A stretch of 14,032 nt of DNA from JAFGSG01 sp964626055 (GTDB lineage Bacteria; Spirochaetota; UBA4802; JAFGDQ01), in contig CAZVDF010000069.1 in NCBI GenBank assembly GCA_964626055.1, forward strand, positions 1 to 14,032, in the 5' to 3' direction. Made by a program: the position numbers and the translations under genes. The notes beneath the pieces are model-generated. The model had not been told where the DNA came from, did no database searches, and saw only the letters and a list, made by a program, of their open reading frames with translations. Shown in pieces: positions 7,933 to 13,746 of the stretch (positions within the stretch are counted from its first letter, which is position 1; the number at the start of each line of letters is the position of its first letter).

Positions 7933-7962
7933 ATTATATGCTTTTCATATAAGTCTGAGCAA
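7933..7962 (-). promoter_or_regulatory. Possible promoter of the FAD/Fe-S/FAD operon
   Basis: On the minus strand a perfect -10 TATAAT (7938-7933) follows a weak -35 TTGCTC (7962-7957) with 18 bases between. Transcription would begin near 7926, leaving a leader just long enough to carry the AGGAGG site. A half-site TATAAG/CTTATA lies inside the spacer, where a repressor would block polymerase. The poor -35 box suggests either an activator or that the true promoter is farther upstream. Confidence 0.35.
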
Positions 7963-8129
7963 GACCAATCAAGAATCTGCACCTGGAAAATCTGTGTTTT
8001 TATAAGTATTTCTTATAGATTTGCTTTAATAACTTATATGAATAAAAACCAGTCTTTCTAAAAGAGTTTACCGGTTCGACTTAACTCACCATAAGTGCAA
8101 AAAAATGATTTTAATACTCATTTTAATGA

Positions 8130-8186
8130 TTGACATATAATTTATTTACATGTAAACTATTTATATCTAAACTATATATATGTCAA
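8130..8186. promoter_or_regulatory. Nested palindrome block, candidate operator and divergent promoter
   Basis: The outer arms TTGACATATA (8130-8139) and TATATGTCAA (8177-8186) are perfect reverse complements. Inside lies the perfect 12-base palindrome TTTACATGTAAA (8145-8156) and a 15-base imperfect tandem repeat starting TAAACTAT at 8153 and 8168 (13 of 15 identical). Each outer arm also reads as a -35 box TTGACA: on the plus strand TAAACT follows at 17 bases, and on the minus strand a TATAAA is present at 15 bases. MarR proteins bind palindromes of this size, so it is a plausible operator; binding is inferred. Confidence 0.4.
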
Positions 8187-8485
8187 GTAATTTTTTACCG
8201 GCAGTTGCAGTTCGAATCCGGAACATTTTATTCATATTTGGATTTTATTAGACTTTGAAGAATATATCAAGAAAAAGAATTTAATTAAAAAATTTTATTT
8301 TATTGAGGATACGGTTTGGATTATAGCAGTAATATATTCATCCTGGCCGATTTTTAAATTAGCGCTGATCATCCTGTCGCCGATGTTTGCAATTCAGATA
8401 TAAAAGTCAGCCGGCTTCAAGATTTAATTGAATAAATTGTAATTGATTAAAATCGATGATAATATATATAATATTCACTTAAAAG

Positions 8486-8502
8486 TGTCAATTGGTTTGA
8501 CA
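8486..8502. promoter_or_regulatory. Palindrome TGTCAA-N5-TTGACA, candidate MarR autoregulation site
   Basis: Perfect 6-bp arms separated by TTGGT. The right arm is itself the -35 box of the predicted marR promoter, so a protein bound here would shut off marR. A second palindrome, CACTT-AA-AAGTG (8476-8487), abuts it on the left. Since TTGACA is also the -35 consensus, part of the match may reflect only the promoter. Confidence 0.35.
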
Positions 8503-8524
8503 TGCATATTATTAATTTGATAAT
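8497..8524 (+). promoter_or_regulatory. Sigma-70-type promoter of the marR gene
   Basis: Consensus -35 TTGACA (8497-8502), a 16-base spacer and GATAAT (8519-8524, 5/6), with TAATAC (8521-8526) as an alternative at 18 bases. Transcription would start near 8531, about 37 bases before the predicted start codon. Confidence 0.5.
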
Positions 8525-8567
8525 ACGCCTACTTTTAACAAATTTATAAAGCGGGAAGGATCTAAAC

Positions 8568-9008
8568 TTGCTGGAGTATATGAGTAATTACAGTATTGAT
8601 GAAAAAGTAATGATGGGTATTGTGAGAGTAGCAGAACTTTTTAAAAAGGAATCCAGCGCTATTTTCAGTAAATACGGTCTTACTTTTTCCCAGTATAATA
8701 TTCTAAGAGCGCTGGACAGATCGGAGAAGGGCCAGGACAATATATCGAATATCCGCAGCAGAATGCTGGTTTCGGGTTCAAGAATAACCGGTCTGGCAAA
8801 GAGACTGGAAAAAAAGGGTCTTCTCATAAGGAAAAGCGATACAAGCGATGAACGGAATAAAATTCTTGAAATTACTTCAAAAGGCAGCCAGACTTTAAAA
8901 AAGATCTACCAGGTAAAAGAAGAAAACCTGAAAAAGTATCTTTTAAAATATACGGAAAATGAAAAAAAAGAATTTTTTGAAGTCATCAGATCAATATTGC
9001 AGAATTAA
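8568..9008 (+). CDS. MarR-family transcriptional regulator
   Basis: Encodes 146 residues with the usual MarR architecture: N-terminal dimerisation helix (about 10-35), winged helix-turn-helix at about 40-108 with recognition helix near SGSRITGLAKRLEKKGLL (69-86), and a wing containing the typical acidic/basic DTSDERN (91-97), then C-terminal dimerisation helices. The start is probably TTG at 8568, because the site GGGAAGGA (8553-8560) is 7 bases upstream; ATG at 8580 is the alternative. MarR proteins usually repress divergent genes for degradation of aromatic or organic acids and release DNA on binding a ligand. Divergent placement makes the FAD/Fe-S operon its likely target, with autoregulation at 8486-8502. 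The ligand cannot be read from sequence. Confidence 0.92.
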   Translation: MLEYMSNYSIDEKVMMGIVRVAELFKKESSAIFSKYGLTFSQYNILRALDRSEKGQDNISNIRSRMLVSGSRITGLAKRLEKKGLLIRKSDTSDERNKILEITSKGSQTLKKIYQVKEENLKKYLLKYTENEKKEFFEVIRSILQN

Positions 9009-9170
9009 TATTTTTTCTCGTTTTGGGATGTGCTCTTACTGGCTTTCTGTTAAAAATTTACCGCGCACTTTACCCGATTATTAACACTCGTCGTTTTTTA
9101 ATAACTCAGATTTAAATAGAAGTATATGTTTCGAGAATGTATATTTTTATTTACGACTTAATAAAATGAG

Positions 9171-9199
9171 TTGAACTAATGGATAATATTTTTAATAAT
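9171..9199 (+). promoter_or_regulatory. Possible promoter of the malonyltransferase gene
   Basis: TTGAAC (9171-9176, 4/6) and AATAAT (9194-9199, 5/6) with a 17-base spacer, placing the transcript start near 9206, about 40 bases before the ATG. The surrounding 237-base gap (9009-9245) is AT-rich and holds no gene; no clear terminator follows marR, so read-through is possible. Confidence 0.33.
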
Positions 9200-9245
9200 T
9201 GCACACCAAAAAATATTCGAATAAAAAATTTCAGGAGTTCGTTTT

Positions 9246-10082
9246 ATGACGAAAGTATACGTTTTCCCAGGTCAGGGTTCCCAGACAATCGGTATGGGAA
9301 AAGAGCTGTTTGACCAGTATTCTTTTCTTGTTAAACAGGCGGATCAAATTTTAGGGTATTCAATAAAGCAGTTGTGTCTTGATGATCCCGGGAAAAAAAT
9401 GAACAGTACAGACTATACGCAGCCGGCATTGTATGTTGTTAATGCGCTTACATATTTAAAAAAAGTGCAGCAGGCAGGCAAGCCGGATTTTGTCGCGGGG
9501 CACAGCCTCGGTGAATACAACGCTCTTTTCGCATCCGAGGTTTTTGATTTTGCGACCGGATTAAAGCTGGTTCAGAAGCGGGGCGCAATTATGGCAAAGG
9601 CGGAAGGCGGAGGGATGGGCGCCGTTATAGGTCTTGAGCCGGAGAAAATAAAGGAAGTTTTGAAAAATACAGGAATGGATTCGATAGATATCGCTAATTA
9701 CAATGAGCCCGCTCAGACTGTTATTTCTGGTCCGAAGGCCGATATATCAAAATTGACAGGCGTATTTGAAAAAGCCGGGGCCAGATTATTTGTCGTATTG
9801 CCGGTAAGCGGAGCATTCCATTCCCGTTATATGAAGCCTGCTAAGGAGGAATTTGAAAAATTTATTGAGCAGTTTACATTTAAAGCTCCTAAAATACCGG
9901 TAATTGCAAATTATACTGCAGAAGAATATGAGGAAAATGTCATTAAAGATAATCTGGCAAATCAAATATGCAATCCGGTAAGATGGGTAGAAACAATTAA
10001 ATTTTTAAAACAGCAGCCAGATCCTGTTTTCGAAGAAATCGGGCCGGGCAATGTGTTGACCAAATTAGTTGCCAAGATTTAA
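9246..10082 (+). CDS. fabD: Malonyl-CoA:ACP acyltransferase, of the free-standing trans-AT (PksC-like) type
   Basis: Encodes 278 residues, shorter than the roughly 310 of housekeeping FabD. It transfers malonyl from CoA to the phosphopantetheine of a carrier protein in the cytoplasm. Visible residues are GQGSQ (9-13) for the oxyanion hole, nucleophile S87 in GHSLGEYNAL (85-94), R112 in KRG that holds the malonyl carboxylate, and catalytic H192 in SGAFHS (189-193 region). The stretches around YVVNALTYLKK, NALFASEVFDF and VSGAFHSRYM match, from memory, the discrete acyltransferases of trans-AT polyketide pathways better than FabD proper. The ATG has site AGGAG about 8 bases upstream. Neighbours are a MarR gene and an acyl ligase, not fab genes, which argues for a specialised pathway. 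No ketosynthase or carrier protein is in view, so a second housekeeping FabD cannot be excluded. Confidence 0.88.
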   Translation: MTKVYVFPGQGSQTIGMGKELFDQYSFLVKQADQILGYSIKQLCLDDPGKKMNSTDYTQPALYVVNALTYLKKVQQAGKPDFVAGHSLGEYNALFASEVFDFATGLKLVQKRGAIMAKAEGGGMGAVIGLEPEKIKEVLKNTGMDSIDIANYNEPAQTVISGPKADISKLTGVFEKAGARLFVVLPVSGAFHSRYMKPAKEEFEKFIEQFTFKAPKIPVIANYTAEEYEENVIKDNLANQICNPVRWVETIKFLKQQPDPVFEEIGPGNVLTKLVAKI

Positions 10083-10091
10083 AATTACAAA

Positions 10092-10207
10092 TATTCATCT
10101 TGATTTATGCAGATTTTTTGTGTGAGTTGATAACATTAACGATATGATGATCATTTTATCGAATTATTGGTGTTAATTTTAATTTAAAAATCAACCAGGA
10201 TGAGTAA
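10092..10207. repeat. Inverted-repeat element, copy 2 (116 bp, imperfect)
   Basis: The left end TATTCATCTTGATT (10092-10105), then GATTTTTT a few bases on, mirrors the right end ATCAACCAGGATGAGTAA (10190-10207) imperfectly. The 22-base right end (10186-10207) matches that of the element at 13725-13746 at 18 of 22 positions, all four differences being transitions. A smaller inverted repeat CGATA/TATCG (about 10140-10161) lies inside. It fills most of the 169-base gap between the malonyltransferase and ligase genes. Confidence 0.45.
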
Positions 10208-10251
10208 ATAGATTCTTTTATTAATTAAAAATTCCAGAGGGGCTGTCTATT

Positions 10252-11607
10252 TTGCATGGGAATTTTGAAGAACTTTATGAAAAGATATTAATCGGCCCTG
10301 AATATCCGGAAGAAGATTTTATTGTATCCGGATATTCATTTAAAGAGATCTACGATTTAGCCGCAGGTTTAACTTATCAATGCAACTGCAATGATATTCA
10401 TTCAATATGTTTATGCACCGAAAATAAAGCCTACATTGCAGCCGCATTGCTTGCCTCTGCAGGAGGCGGAGCGTCTGTGATCCTGCCTTATTCATTTAAT
10501 GATGATGTTATTAAGGAAATATATAATCTTGTCGGTTTCGATAGCGTATTTACCGATATATCCGAAATAAGATCGTATGGGATTGATGTAATAATGCCTT
10601 CCGGGATAAAACCATTGGGCAGTGGTATATTGCGTCCATGTTTACCAGATTCCGTATTTATTAAAATATTTACGGGCGGTTCAACCGGGAAGCCAAAAGT
10701 CTGGGAAAAGACATTAAAAAATATTTTTTCAGAAGTATTTTATCATTCACATGCATTTGAGATTACGAAAAAAGATATATTCGTGTCTTCGGTCCCTCCT
10801 CAGCATATTTACGGCCTGTTGTATTCGATTCTCGTTCCTTTTGTATCATCCGCCAAGGTGATCGGCAGGACCTGTTTATATCCTCAGGAAATATTATCAG
10901 CCATAATAGATAATTCTGCCAGTATTCTGGTCAGCATACCAATGCATTACAGAATTTTAAAGGCCGGCTCTTTTGACCTGCCCTCACTCAGGCTTGCTCT
11001 GTCGTCCGGAGGTAGCCTTGACTTTCCCGATGCAATGCATTTTTATAAACAGACCGGCATTGAAATAGCCGAGATATTCGGATCAACTGAGACAGGCGGG
11101 ATCGCGATCAGATATAATTCCGGGAAGGATAAACCATGGAGAATATTTAATAATATTGAATGGAAGGTCGGAACAGGAAAACTCTGTGTCAGATCCGAAT
11201 TTATATCTCAAGATCTGTTAAAGGATGCGGACGGTTATTATATAACTGAAGACCGCGTTGAGGTTAAGGACGGCAATAGTTTTAATTATCTTGGCAGGGC
11301 TGATGGGATTGTCAAGGTTGCCGGCAAGCGCGTCGATCTGAAGAAGGTTGAGGATAGGCTTAAAAAGATCAATGGAGTAGCGGATGCTGTTGTAGTTTCG
11401 ATGCATTCTCCCGGCGGCAGGAAAAACATAATAGCAGCAGTTATCGAGGGTTGTGCAGATAAACCGACAATAATGAAATCGGTAAAAGACCTGCTGGAGC
11501 CGTACGAACTGCCGAGAAAAATCAAGATCATTGATAAGATTCCCGTAACTTCAACAGGCAAGTACGACAGGCAAAAGATTTTAGCTCTAATTCATAACGA
11601 GCATTAA
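10252..11607 (+). CDS. AMP-forming acyl/aryl ligase (ANL superfamily), short form
   Basis: Encodes 451 residues, about 50-100 shorter than typical acyl-CoA synthetases, mainly at the N-terminus. Motifs in order: ATP-binding P-loop TGGSTGKPK (141-149), EIFGSTETGGIA (274-285), the ribose-binding ED (333-334) of YITEDRVEV, the hinge region YLGRADGIVKVAGKRVD (346-362) and PVTSTGKYDR (431-440) with catalytic lysine K437. It should activate a carboxylate as acyl-AMP and load it on CoA or a carrier protein. The start is TTG at 10252, because site AGAGGGG (10236-10242) is 9 bases upstream and the nearby ATG at 10256 is out of frame. The compact form recalls the AMP ligases of aryl-polyene-type clusters; this is a similarity judgement. 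It follows the malonyltransferase by 169 bases and may share its transcript. Substrate unknown. Confidence 0.87.
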   Translation: MHGNFEELYEKILIGPEYPEEDFIVSGYSFKEIYDLAAGLTYQCNCNDIHSICLCTENKAYIAAALLASAGGGASVILPYSFNDDVIKEIYNLVGFDSVFTDISEIRSYGIDVIMPSGIKPLGSGILRPCLPDSVFIKIFTGGSTGKPKVWEKTLKNIFSEVFYHSHAFEITKKDIFVSSVPPQHIYGLLYSILVPFVSSAKVIGRTCLYPQEILSAIIDNSASILVSIPMHYRILKAGSFDLPSLRLALSSGGSLDFPDAMHFYKQTGIEIAEIFGSTETGGIAIRYNSGKDKPWRIFNNIEWKVGTGKLCVRSEFISQDLLKDADGYYITEDRVEVKDGNSFNYLGRADGIVKVAGKRVDLKKVEDRLKKINGVADAVVVSMHSPGGRKNIIAAVIEGCADKPTIMKSVKDLLEPYELPRKIKIIDKIPVTSTGKYDRQKILALIHNEH

Positions 11608-11620
11608 TCTATCGATGCAA

Positions 11621-11636
11621 TAAACCGGAAGGTTTA
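11621..11636. terminator. Small hairpin at the convergent gene junction
   Basis: TAAACC (11621-11626), loop GGAA, GGTTTA (11631-11636): a perfect 6-bp stem 14 bases after the ligase stop and overlapping the stop codon of the opposing hydrolase gene. No T-run follows in either direction, so it is at best a weak bidirectional terminator. Confidence 0.3.
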
Positions 11637-13031
11637 CAACGGATTGTCCCTGGTTATTTCCAGAATATCGTGGATATGGCGGTTGTTGTATTTGCTTTGT
11701 ATATGGCTGATTGAAAACACGACAGTTGAATTTGTATTAATTTTCGTTAAAACAGCGGCATTTTCCGCTTTTATCTTTACACCCGCAAGATCGATTTTGC
11801 TGTTGGAAATCAATAACCCGAAATCCGCATGAAAGGAGCACCCGGTCACTGTGACGATAGAATCAGTCACATTCATCGCAGTATTGTCGCATTTAATAAG
11901 AGTATTTTCGATCTCCACCCATGAATTCATTATTTTTATATTTTGCGCAGATGTATTTTTTATTATAATATTGCGGCAATTATTCAGCTCAATATTTTTG
12001 TAACTGCCTTCAATAGTAATATTTTCTTTTCTATTTAATGTAATGTTCTTTTTATCGATGTCCGGTTGTTTCTGCTCTGTTTTTTTCGAGAGTTCCTCAG
12101 AAAGACATTTAACGACAAGATTGTTGAAATCTGCCGGGCGATCGATCATCGGGTTGTGGCTGAGACCGGGCATTATATTCAATACGGAATTCGGAATAAT
12201 ATACGAGAGCATTTTACCTGTTCTCAGAGGCGCAACTGCATCTTTTTCACCCCATATTATAAATACTGGAATATCAATATTGTTTATTTGCCTGTTGAGA
12301 TCGGTATAAATTAAGGCAAGCGATGCTATTTTCTGGGGACTATTAAGAAGTTTTGATCTTAAAAATGAATTTTCCAGAATTATGGAAATATCCTTCGGAA
12401 GGTACTGCTGTGTCTCACCCAGCAAATTTGTTTCGATAAACCTGCTGAGCAGGTCAATTTCGTCCTTAAATAATTTGAATTTGCCGATTTCAGTCTTCTG
12501 TATTGATGCAAGACTTGAAGTAAAAGCCGTTCTGTGCAGAATGCCCGCAGCATCTATGATGACAAGGCGTTCCAGTGTCTGCGGATAAGTCCCGGCATAA
12601 CAAAGTGAAATTGCTCCGCCCATAGAGTGCCCGACCAGATACATCGGGCCGTCGACATATTTATCATAGACCCATTTTATTAATTCAGCATAGTTTTTAG
12701 GAGAGTAAAGAGCGTCGGTTTTATCGGATCTTCCGAAACCCGGAAGGTCGAAAAATATTACCCTGTATTGTTTTTCGAGTTCAGGAACAGACTTCAGCCA
12801 GATTTTGGAAGCATCTTCGCCGACTCCGTGCACCAATATTACAGTTGCTCTGTTTCCATTTTTTGAATCGTACAGATAAACTTTTCCGTTGAATACGGGT
12901 TCAGTAACAAAAACGGTTTTCCCGGAAAGTTTGTTCGGATTTTTGATCTGTTCAGAAAATCCCTGCGAAAAATTAAAAAAAATTAAACATGATGATAGTA
13001 ATAAAATTATTATGTACTTCATAAATATCAA
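11634..13031 (-). CDS. Secreted alpha/beta hydrolase with a C-terminal parallel beta-helix domain
   Basis: Encodes up to 465 residues. An N-terminal signal (basic K5, hydrophobic core about 6-21) marks export; cleavage near QGFS-EQ is plausible, and LSSC (12-15) also makes a lipoprotein possible. Residues about 40-312 are an alpha/beta hydrolase: HG (68-69), nucleophile S136 in GHSMGG (134-139), D264 in WGEKD and H292 in GLSHNP complete the triad. After a Lys/Gln-rich linker (315-330), residues 330-445 repeat short strands rich in N, I, V and T (NITIEG, NIELNN, NIIIKN, NIKIMNS), the pattern of a right-handed beta-helix. The frame opens at TTG 13031, overlapping the upstream stop as TTGA; ATG at 13022 is equally likely and gives a better signal peptide. 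It probably cleaves an ester in the envelope while the helix binds a surface or polysaccharide; this role is inferred. Confidence 0.82.
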   Translation of the reverse strand: MIFMKYIIILLLSSCLIFFNFSQGFSEQIKNPNKLSGKTVFVTEPVFNGKVYLYDSKNGNRATVILVHGVGEDASKIWLKSVPELEKQYRVIFFDLPGFGRSDKTDALYSPKNYAELIKWVYDKYVDGPMYLVGHSMGGAISLCYAGTYPQTLERLVIIDAAGILHRTAFTSSLASIQKTEIGKFKLFKDEIDLLSRFIETNLLGETQQYLPKDISIILENSFLRSKLLNSPQKIASLALIYTDLNRQINNIDIPVFIIWGEKDAVAPLRTGKMLSYIIPNSVLNIMPGLSHNPMIDRPADFNNLVVKCLSEELSKKTEQKQPDIDKKNITLNRKENITIEGSYKNIELNNCRNIIIKNTSAQNIKIMNSWVEIENTLIKCDNTAMNVTDSIVTVTGCSFHADFGLLISNSKIDLAGVKIKAENAAVLTKINTNSTVVFSISHIQSKYNNRHIHDILEITRDNPL

Positions 13032-13612
13032 TTGATCGGATGATTTGTCCGGTAATTATATTCGATAATATTTTTTTTATGATTTAATATAATAAAAATA
13101 ACAGTAAGTAATGTGACTGACAATGCAACCACATTATATTCATTTGCTTTTATTACCGCATAAGCGAGTACAATTATCATGATTATTGAGGCGATAAAAG
13201 CGACTTTTTTAATATTATAGACGATCAGCCATATTGCCGCTGCTGCGGCAGCCCATAAAGGCGAAATAACGGCAGTAAATCCGAGATAATTTGCGACGCC
13301 TTTTCCGCCGCGGAATTTATGGAAGCAGGGAAACCTGTTTCCGAGCAGCATGCCAAGACAAATAACAGGCGCATATTCAGGCTCAACCAGATGCAGGCAT
13401 AGAAAGGAAAGACCTATTGCTTTCCCGAAATCAAGCAGAAAAATTACAGCCGCAAGAAATAAACCGGCCTGCCTGTAAATGTTTACCGTCCCGGGATTTC
13501 CGCTGAATTTTGTCCGCGGATCTTCTTTTTTTAGTATTTTAAATAGTAAGATCGAAACGTTGATTGATCCTATGATATATGCAATAATGATTAGTATAAT
13601 AATTTTTATCAT
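13028..13612 (-). CDS. plsY: PlsY-family glycerol-3-phosphate acyltransferase, divergent
   Basis: A 194-residue integral membrane protein with about six hydrophobic helices. PlsY transfers acyl from acyl phosphate to glycerol-3-phosphate, the first step of bacterial phospholipid synthesis. The family motifs are present: SGNPGTVNIYR (37-47), LLDFGKA (59-65), GNRFPCFHKFRGGKGVAN (91-108) and NHKKNI (177-182). Oddities are N92 where GH is usual in the second motif, and a C-terminus that lacks the usual RLL-x-G-x-E tail after NHKKNI and reads EYNYRTNHPIN instead. It may therefore be a specialised paralogue rather than the housekeeping enzyme. The start ATG has no ribosome site and a TATAAT just upstream. 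Its stop overlaps the start of the secreted hydrolase gene, so the two are translationally coupled, linking the acyltransferase to an acyl-ester hydrolase. Confidence 0.86.
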   Translation of the reverse strand: MIKIIILIIIAYIIGSINVSILLFKILKKEDPRTKFSGNPGTVNIYRQAGLFLAAVIFLLDFGKAIGLSFLCLHLVEPEYAPVICLGMLLGNRFPCFHKFRGGKGVANYLGFTAVISPLWAAAAAAIWLIVYNIKKVAFIASIIMIIVLAYAVIKANEYNVVALSVTLLTVIFIILNHKKNIIEYNYRTNHPIN

Positions 13613-13621
13613 AGTATACTT

Positions 13622-13627
13622 ATTATA
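13622..13627 (-). promoter_or_regulatory. -10 box upstream of plsY
   Basis: A perfect TATAAT on the minus strand (13627-13622) with no good -35 box at 16-18 bases. Transcription would begin near 13615, only about 3 bases before the ATG, which fits the absence of a Shine-Dalgarno site and would make a nearly leaderless mRNA. AT-rich context makes chance matches easy. Confidence 0.3.
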
Positions 13628-13664
13628 AATGATTGTACCAATAATATTTGAAAATATTTATAAC

Positions 13665-13746
13665 TTACTCAAGTTGACTGACTTTTATTACACTATTTCT
13701 TGATTCTATCGCAGATGTTTATAAAAAAGTCAGTCAAGATGAGTAA
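13665..13746. repeat. Inverted-repeat element, copy 3 (82 bp)
   Basis: The 22-base arms at 13665-13686 (TTACTCAAGTTGACTGAC, then TTTT) and 13725-13746 (AAAA, then GTCAGTCAAGATGAGTAA) are reverse complements except for two adjacent bases (AG versus TC). The 38-base middle is AT-rich. It is the best preserved of the three related elements in the window and could fold into one long hairpin. It lies upstream of plsY. Confidence 0.6.

Larger units (their letters stand above)
7913..8567. promoter_or_regulatory. Divergent control region between the FAD/Fe-S operon and marR
   Basis: 655 bases without a credible gene, AT-rich, and unusually dense in inverted repeats. From left to right it holds four CTTATA/TATAAG half-sites (7948-7953, 8001-8006, 8012-8017, 8033-8038), of which 8001-8017 forms a TATAAG-N5-CTTATA palindrome and TTCATATAAG (7944-7953) is mirrored by CTTATATGAA (8033-8042). 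Next comes a nested palindrome block at 8130-8186, then palindromes and a promoter near marR at 8476-8526. Bases 8187-8460 show nothing I can name. Its size and symmetry suggest control by the adjacent MarR protein and perhaps another regulator. Confidence 0.55.

Noticed and set aside
7843..8061. Open frame of 72 codons on the plus strand spanning the start of the FAD operon
   Set aside because: Overlaps the start and ribosome site of the first operon gene in antisense, has no ribosome site of its own and no recognisable sequence.
8116..8137. ATACTCATTTTAATGATTGA, somewhat like the left end of the inverted-repeat family
   Set aside because: Only partial match and no right-end partner nearby, so not counted as a fourth element.
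8153..8182. Two 15-base tandem units (TAAACTAT...), considered as the start of a repeat array or iterons
   Set aside because: Only two imperfect units in very AT-rich DNA, with no spacer regularity or replication gene; kept only as part of the operator block.
8203..8222. GTTCGAATCC, a match to the tRNA T-loop consensus, in the marR control region
   Set aside because: The flanking bases do not form the T-stem and no acceptor, D or anticodon arm can be drawn; treated as chance or at most a tRNA remnant.
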